Source of the DNA: Oscillospiraceae bacterium
GTDB taxonomy: Bacteria > Bacillota > Clostridia > Oscillospirales > Ruminococcaceae
Direction: 5' to 3'
Length of the DNA stretch: 7,660 bases
Assembly (NCBI GenBank): GCA_017451665.1
Contig: JAFTNX010000221.1
Coordinates: 1-7,660, forward strand
Part shown: piece by piece, positions 4,261-7,660 of the stretch
Position numbering within the stretch: position 1 is the first letter of the stretch
Layout of the letters: each line of letters starts with the position of its first letter
The notes under the pieces: model-generated
The model's input: only the letters and a program-made list of their open reading frames with translations
Database searches by the model: none
What the model was told of the DNA's origin: nothing
Made by a program: the position numbers and the translations under genes

Positions 4261-4944
4261 TTGATAGAATTCAAGGACGTGTCGGTTACATATTCGTCAA
4301 CTGGCGTTGACGCTTTGCACGATATAAACTTAAAAATCAACGATGGGGATTTTGTCTTTGTAGTAGGTGAATCGGGTGCAGGAAAATCTACACTTATTAA
4401 ACTGCTTCAGAAGGAAATTGACGCTACATCAGGACAGATTGATGTAAACGGCTTTAATCTTACAAAGATGAGAAGAGGTAAAATTCCAAACCTCAGAAGA
4501 ACAATCGGCGTTGTATTCCAGGATTACAGACTTATTCCGACAATGACGGTGTATGAAAACGTTGCGTTTGTTATGCGTTGCGTTGACGCACCTAAAAAAT
4601 ATATAAAAACAAGAGTGCCTTATGTTATCGGGCTTGTGGGACTTTCAGATAAGGCAGATTGCCTCCCTGAACAGCTCTCAGGTGGTGAACAGCAGAGAGT
4701 AGCACTTGCAAGAGCACTGGTTAATGACCCTAAGCTTATTATTGCAGACGAACCTACTGCTAACGTTGACCCGGCACTTACTTATGGTATCTTTGAGCTT
4801 TTAAAGGGTATCAATGCCTGTGGAACAACGGTTATTGTGGTTACACACGACCTTAATAACGTTGTGCATTTTGGTGGACGTATTATCCGTCTCGATAAGG
4901 GAAATATCACTATCGACCAGGTTTTCGGCGGTGCCGAAGGCTGA
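4261..4944 (+). CDS. ftsE: Cell-division ATP-binding protein FtsE, 227 aa
   Basis: FtsE is the cytosolic ATPase of the FtsEX complex, which uses ATP to drive peptidoglycan hydrolase activation through FtsX rather than transport. All ABC motifs are intact: Walker A GESGAGKST (36-44, Lys42), Q-loop FQDYRL (Gln87), signature LSGGEQQ (139-145), Walker B LIIADEP with Glu164, and switch His196 (VTHD). The length is normal. The start is TTG at 4261, served by AAAGGA (4246-4251, 9-nt spacing); no in-frame ATG lies near, so the protein begins MIEFKDVSVTY as usual for the family. It is followed 63 bp later by ftsX. No clear promoter was found between the cdaR terminators and this gene, so expression may rely on read-through or on a promoter hidden in the cdaR 3' region. 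Confidence 0.95.
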   Translation: MIEFKDVSVTYSSTGVDALHDINLKINDGDFVFVVGESGAGKSTLIKLLQKEIDATSGQIDVNGFNLTKMRRGKIPNLRRTIGVVFQDYRLIPTMTVYENVAFVMRCVDAPKKYIKTRVPYVIGLVGLSDKADCLPEQLSGGEQQRVALARALVNDPKLIIADEPTANVDPALTYGIFELLKGINACGTTVIVVTHDLNNVVHFGGRIIRLDKGNITIDQVFGGAEG

Positions 4945-4962
4945 TAAGCTTAAATTTAACCG

Positions 4963-5007
4963 AAAGGAGTGCATACCTTTTAATAAAAAAGAGGTATGGT
5001 TTGATAC
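4963..5007 (+). promoter_or_regulatory. ftsX translation start region with hairpin between SD and start codon
   Basis: A strong SD, AAAGGAG (4963-4969), lies 38 nt before the ftsX ATG (5008), too far to act in linear form. CATACCTTTT (4972-4981) pairs with AGAGGTATG and flanking bases (4989-4998), a 10-bp hairpin with one G-U pair. Folding it brings the SD to an effective distance of about 11 nt. The stem also hides a weaker GAGG (4991-4994). This could tune FtsX output relative to FtsE. Confidence 0.5.
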
Positions 5008-5916
5008 ATGAGAATTACTACTTGTACAAGCCTTGTGGGACAGGGCGTCAAGGGCGTGTGGAAAAACAGAATGATGAGCTTTGCATCATTTTGTATTATG
5101 CTGGTTTCACTGCTTCTTGTAGGACTTACTGTTTTGCTTGCTATTAACTTAGACAAGGCTATTGAATCAATGGAACAGAAAAACGAGATTATCGTTATTA
5201 TCAAGGATGAAGTTGATGACGCTGCTATGCAGAAGCTTGGCGACGACATCGGAAAGCTTTCTAACGTATCAAGCGCTGTGTTCTTTTCAAGAGACGAAGC
5301 GTGGGCTGATATGGTTGAGGATATGAGCGAAAAGGAAAAGGAGCTTTTCCACTACGCTGACGGAAAAAATCCTCTGCCTGATACATACAGAGTACAGGTT
5401 AAGGATATTGAAATCATGACCGAAACTACTGTTCAGATTTCAGCTTTTGAGATTGTTGAAAGCGTTGAATCACCTGACGAATATGCTGATGTTCTTATCA
5501 ATATCAGAAATATTCTCACTCTTGTGCTTGTGGCTATCGTGCTTGCACTTACAGGCGTTATGCTGATTATTATTTCAAATACCACAAGAGCAAGCGTTTT
5601 TGCAAGAAGAAAAGAAATCAATATTATGAGATATGTGGGCGCTACAAATACATTTATCAGAATTCCTTTCTTTGTGGAAGGTATGCTGGTGGGCGTTTTG
5701 TCAGGAACAGCTGCATTTTTCCTTACAAAATTCGTTTACGAGGGACTTTATAATGTTCTTACAGAGGACGTGAATGTCCTTGCGATGCTGGGAATAAATT
5801 CACTTTATGAATTTTCTTATATCAGCAAAATTGTGCTTCTGAGCTATATTATCGCCGGCGCATTTATCGGCGCTGTTGGTACTACAATCAGCACAAAGAA
5901 GTATTGTAGGGTTTAA
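5008..5916 (+). CDS. ftsX: Cell-division membrane protein FtsX, 302 aa
   Basis: FtsX is the integral membrane partner of FtsE; it relays ATP-driven movement to an extracellular hydrolase activator or hydrolase. The N-terminus MRITTCTSLVGQGVKGVWKNRMMS is typical for Gram-positive FtsX. The topology is a cytoplasmic N-terminus, TM1 at about 25-47, an extracellular domain at about 48-167 (the expected docking site for the hydrolase coiled coil), TM2 at about 168-190, the cytoplasmic linker RKEINIMRYVGATN (201-214) seen in FtsX/MacB-type permeases, TM3 at about 220-242 and TM4 at about 273-295. The upstream in-frame TGA at 5002-5004 makes ATG 5008 the earliest start. It is followed 27 bp later by the M23 peptidase gene, its likely partner. 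Confidence 0.94.
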   Translation: MRITTCTSLVGQGVKGVWKNRMMSFASFCIMLVSLLLVGLTVLLAINLDKAIESMEQKNEIIVIIKDEVDDAAMQKLGDDIGKLSNVSSAVFFSRDEAWADMVEDMSEKEKELFHYADGKNPLPDTYRVQVKDIEIMTETTVQISAFEIVESVESPDEYADVLINIRNILTLVLVAIVLALTGVMLIIISNTTRASVFARRKEINIMRYVGATNTFIRIPFFVEGMLVGVLSGTAAFFLTKFVYEGLYNVLTEDVNVLAMLGINSLYEFSYISKIVLLSYIIAGAFIGAVGTTISTKKYCRV

Positions 5917-5943
5917 TCTGAGACAACATTACAGGAGATAAAC

Positions 5944-7329
5944 ATGAAATTCAGATACGGTGTAAAACAGATAATTGCCTGCGCTACGGCATTTGTGATT
6001 GCTGCATCTATCGTGGTTTCAAACTACGATAACGAAAGCTTTCAGATAGTTTCACAGGCATCATATCAGAATCAGATAAATGAATATCAGCAACAGCTTG
6101 ATGACCTTAAAAATCAGCAGGCTGCGCTTGATGAACAAATTCAGGCAAATAAGGACAAGCTTGAAAATGAGCTTGCTTATCAGGCTGATATCCAGAATCA
6201 GATTGGTACGGTTGAGGATACACTTGAGCTTTTAAGTACCTATATCTTTGAGCTTAAGGTTGATATCAAGACCTGTGAAGATGATATTGCAATCAAGGAA
6301 GCAGAAATTGCAAAGAAAACTCAGGAAATCGCTGAGGGTAAGGACGCATTTCTGCAAAGACTCAGAGCAATGTATATTGCAGGTGACGATACATACGCAA
6401 GCGTGCTTATCGGAGCTACTGATTTTTACGATATGCTTATGAAGGTTGAGCTTGTAAAGAGAGTTGCAGGCTATGACAAGCAGGTTATTGACGAACTTTA
6501 TGACCTTAAAAAACAGCTTGAAGCTGAAGAAATTGCCCTTGAAGAAAAGAAGGCTGAGCTTGAGGTAAGCCTTACTGAATACAATACACAGCGTACAGCT
6601 CAGGAAGAACAGAGAGTTAAGCTTCAGGATTTGTATGCTGAAAGTGAACTCAAGGCTGACCAGTTCCAGAATGACATTGACCAGAGTGAGCACGACCACG
6701 ACGAGCTTGCAGGGGAAATGCTTGACCTTGAAGACGTTATTGCTGACCTTGTAGCTAAGGAAGAAGAACGTAAGAAGGAAGAGGAACGTAAAAAGCAGGA
6801 GGCACTTCTCCAGCAACAGCAACAGCAGAATAAACCAAACGGAAGCAAGCCTGGAAACAATAATAACGGACTCGGCGGAACATTCGGTGGCGATATTTAT
6901 GTATCAGGCTCAGGAATTTTTGCTTGGCCTGTACCAGGATTCTATCACGTTACTTCGGGAATCGGCTGGAGATGGGGTTCATACCATAAGGGTATTGACA
7001 TTTCATCTTACGGAATAAGAGGCGCTAATATCTGTGCATCAGACAGTGGAACAGTTGTTAAGGTAAATAATACCTGCACACACGACTGGGGCAAGAGTGG
7101 TTCTTGTGGCTGTGGTGGTGGATACGGAAACTACTGCATTATCAACCACGGAAACGGTTATATGACACTTTACGCTCACGCACAGTATATGAATGTTTAC
7201 GTTGGTCAGGAAGTTCAGCAGGGTGATGTCCTGGGAATTATCGGCTCAACAGGCTGGTCAACCGGCGACCACCTCCATTTTGAAGTGCGTTATAACGGCA
7301 CTGCAATGAACCCACTTGATTATGTGTAA
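5944..7329 (+). CDS. Coiled-coil M23 zinc metallo-endopeptidase, probable FtsEX-controlled cell-wall hydrolase, 461 aa
   Basis: This exported protein should cleave peptidoglycan peptide bridges. Order of parts: N-terminal signal or anchor (about 7-26, IIACATAFVIAASIVVS); long coiled coil with two helical arms (about 38-290), ending in a charged EERKKEEERKK stretch and a Gln run; flexible Gly/Asn linker (296-325); M23/LytM domain (about 326-461). Zinc ligands are His348 and Asp352 (HKGID) and His445 (HLHFE), with catalytic His412 (YAHA) and His443; all are present. A Cys-rich insert (Cys378, 388, 390, 398) sits before GNYCIINHG and is not part of the minimal LytM fold. The architecture matches EnvC/PcsB/CwlO-like partners of FtsEX, and the gene directly follows ftsX with its own SD (AGGAG, 5933-5937, 6-nt spacing). 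Its last 17 codons are duplicated in reverse at the window's right edge. Confidence 0.93.
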   Translation: MKFRYGVKQIIACATAFVIAASIVVSNYDNESFQIVSQASYQNQINEYQQQLDDLKNQQAALDEQIQANKDKLENELAYQADIQNQIGTVEDTLELLSTYIFELKVDIKTCEDDIAIKEAEIAKKTQEIAEGKDAFLQRLRAMYIAGDDTYASVLIGATDFYDMLMKVELVKRVAGYDKQVIDELYDLKKQLEAEEIALEEKKAELEVSLTEYNTQRTAQEEQRVKLQDLYAESELKADQFQNDIDQSEHDHDELAGEMLDLEDVIADLVAKEEERKKEEERKKQEALLQQQQQQNKPNGSKPGNNNNGLGGTFGGDIYVSGSGIFAWPVPGFYHVTSGIGWRWGSYHKGIDISSYGIRGANICASDSGTVVKVNNTCTHDWGKSGSCGCGGGYGNYCIINHGNGYMTLYAHAQYMNVYVGQEVQQGDVLGIIGSTGWSTGDHLHFEVRYNGTAMNPLDYV

Positions 7330-7388
7330 AAAACTATCCCACAGGGAATAAGGCGAGCTGTCATAAAGAAGTATTACACGGACTTATT

Positions 7389-7421
7389 GAGGAAAACCCT
7401 TTTGAAAAAGGGTTATTCCTC
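7389..7421 (+). terminator. Hairpin 1 after the M23 gene
   Basis: GAGGAA-AACCCTTT pairs with AAAGGGTT-a-TTCCTC as a 14-bp stem with one bulged A (7415) and a TGAA loop (7403-7406). It is 60 bp after the stop of the M23 gene. No long T-run follows, so termination would be inefficient or Rho-assisted. Hairpin 3 (7512-7549) is its counterpart on the opposite strand. Confidence 0.6.
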
Positions 7422-7448
7422 AAACTCCTTTCCTAAAACTCTCAATTT

Positions 7449-7486
7449 AAAATTCCATACAGGGTTGAAACCCTGTATGGGATTTT
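7449..7486. terminator. Central hairpin of the inverted repeat, possible bidirectional terminator
   Basis: CCATACAGGG (7455-7464) pairs with CCCTGTATGG (7471-7480). The flanks AAAATT/GATTTT extend the stem to about 17-18 bp, with a TGAA loop on + and TTCA on minus. The + strand leaves GATTTTACG and the minus strand leaves AATTTTAAATT, so both sides have a short T-run. Its central place between convergent genes suits a shared terminator. Confidence 0.6.
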
Positions 7487-7511
7487 ACGTTAAAAGTCTT
7501 TGGAAGGGGGC

Positions 7512-7549
7512 TCGGGGGACAACCTTTCTTCAGAAAGGTTTCTCCCCGA
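7512..7549 (-). terminator. Hairpin 3, counterpart of hairpin 1 for the opposite gene
   Basis: TCGGGG (7512-7517) pairs with CCCCGA (7544-7549), and AACCTTTC (7521-7528) pairs with GAAAGGTT (7533-7540), with a small internal loop and a terminal loop that reads TGAA on the minus strand. It lies about 60 bp after the stop of the minus-strand M23 gene, mirroring hairpin 1, with several changes that keep pairing. Confidence 0.6.
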
Positions 7550-7608
7550 TAAGTTCATATAATATACTTCTATATAACTATCCGCCTTATTCCCTGTGGG
7601 ATAGTTTT

Positions 7609-7660
7609 TTACACATAATCAAGTGGGTTCATAGCAGTGCCGTTATAACGCACGTCAAAA
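7609..7660 (-). CDS. C-terminal end of a second, convergent M23 peptidase (5' part outside window)
   Basis: Read on the minus strand from the right edge, the frame gives FDVRYNGTAMNPLDYV and TAA (7609-7611). This is the end of the 461-aa M23 peptidase at 5944-7329 with one change, Asp for Glu, just after the HLH zinc motif. The DNA continues identically past the stop. A paralogous or duplicated M23 gene therefore faces the first one. Only 16 residues and part of one codon are visible, so its length, coiled coil and activity cannot be judged. Confidence 0.85.
   Translation of the reverse strand, partial: FDVRYNGTAMNPLDYV

Larger units (their letters stand above)
7278..7660. repeat. Large imperfect inverted repeat spanning two convergent M23 gene ends
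   Basis: The outer arms, 7278-7355 and 7583-7660, are inverted copies matching at 76 of 78 positions. The differences are 7284/7654, giving Glu or Asp, and 7305/7633, synonymous in Ala. They cover the last 17 codons, the stop and about 26 nt after it. Inside, similarity continues at a lower level up to a central hairpin (7449-7486), so the whole 383 bp is one palindrome-like structure centred near 7468. The right side may continue past the window. Confidence 0.92.

Noticed and set aside
6232..6822. Long minus-strand open frame (196 codons) opposite the M23 coiled coil
   Set aside because: It is antisense to a repetitive Glu/Lys/Leu-rich coding region. Its product is a low-complexity Leu/Phe/Ser/Cys string with no SD or family signature.
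7356..7582. A transposon or MITE between the convergent genes
   Set aside because: The interior is inverted-repeat-like, but no clean terminal repeats or target-site duplication could be defined, since similarity runs on into the coding ends.
7583..7660. Right arm as a pure assembly fold-back artefact
   Set aside because: A fold-back copy would be identical. Here one codon-changing and one silent difference in the coding part, plus a strongly diverged interior with paired changes, point to real DNA, although the window edge leaves some doubt.

Overview
The window reads as a low-GC Firmicutes (Bacillota) chromosome, most likely a Clostridia member of the Ruminococcaceae/Oscillospirales type. 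The basis is the AT-rich intergenic DNA, SD-led genes with sigma-A-like promoters, an ftsE-ftsX pair followed by a coiled-coil M23 hydrolase, a CdaR-type regulator, and short palindromic/heptad intergenic repeats of a kind I recall from these genomes. The taxonomic call is an inference from gene style and is not verified.

Layout. (i) 1-63 is the tail of an unknown + strand gene, followed by a hairpin, a CAATTGA heptad repeat and a strong terminator. (ii) 210-1267 is a compact accessory-looking cassette. A small XRE/Cro-type repressor (minus) is divergent from a two-gene + strand operon: a 69-aa multi-CxxC zinc-ribbon protein and a DUF2085 membrane protein whose start overlaps the preceding stop as TAATG. 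The divergent promoter region has an extended -10 promoter flanked by two inverted 18-bp operator-like sites. The cassette is bracketed by two copies of the same terminator palindrome in opposite orientation. (iii) 1313-2587 (minus) is a MetY-type O-acetylhomoserine sulfhydrylase with a clear promoter and a short leader. (iv) 2935-4159 (plus) is a CdaR/PucR-type transcriptional regulator. Its 5' end is interrupted by one extra T, separating the SD-served start (MSNRLF) from the rest of the protein (QNVVHQMRDT...). (v) 4261-7329 is ftsE, ftsX and a coiled-coil M23 endopeptidase, the usual module in which an ABC-like complex controls a septal or cell-wall hydrolase. (vi) 7278-7660 is one large imperfect inverted repeat. 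The last 17 codons of the M23 gene reappear, 76/78 identical, on the minus strand at the right edge. A second, convergent M23 gene therefore starts outside the window and ends here.

How the parts work together. FtsE (ATPase) and FtsX (membrane subunit) are expected to activate the coiled-coil peptidase, whose signal anchor, coiled coil and zinc ligands are all intact. The XRE protein probably represses the zinc-ribbon/DUF2085 operon, because the two operator-like sites cover the -35 region and the start point. The most unusual items are the palindromic convergent M23 gene ends with an interior of covarying hairpins, the frameshifted cdaR start, the two-operator repressor switch, and a hairpin between the strong SD and the start codon of ftsX. 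No tRNA, rRNA, CRISPR array, transposase or recognised riboswitch was seen.
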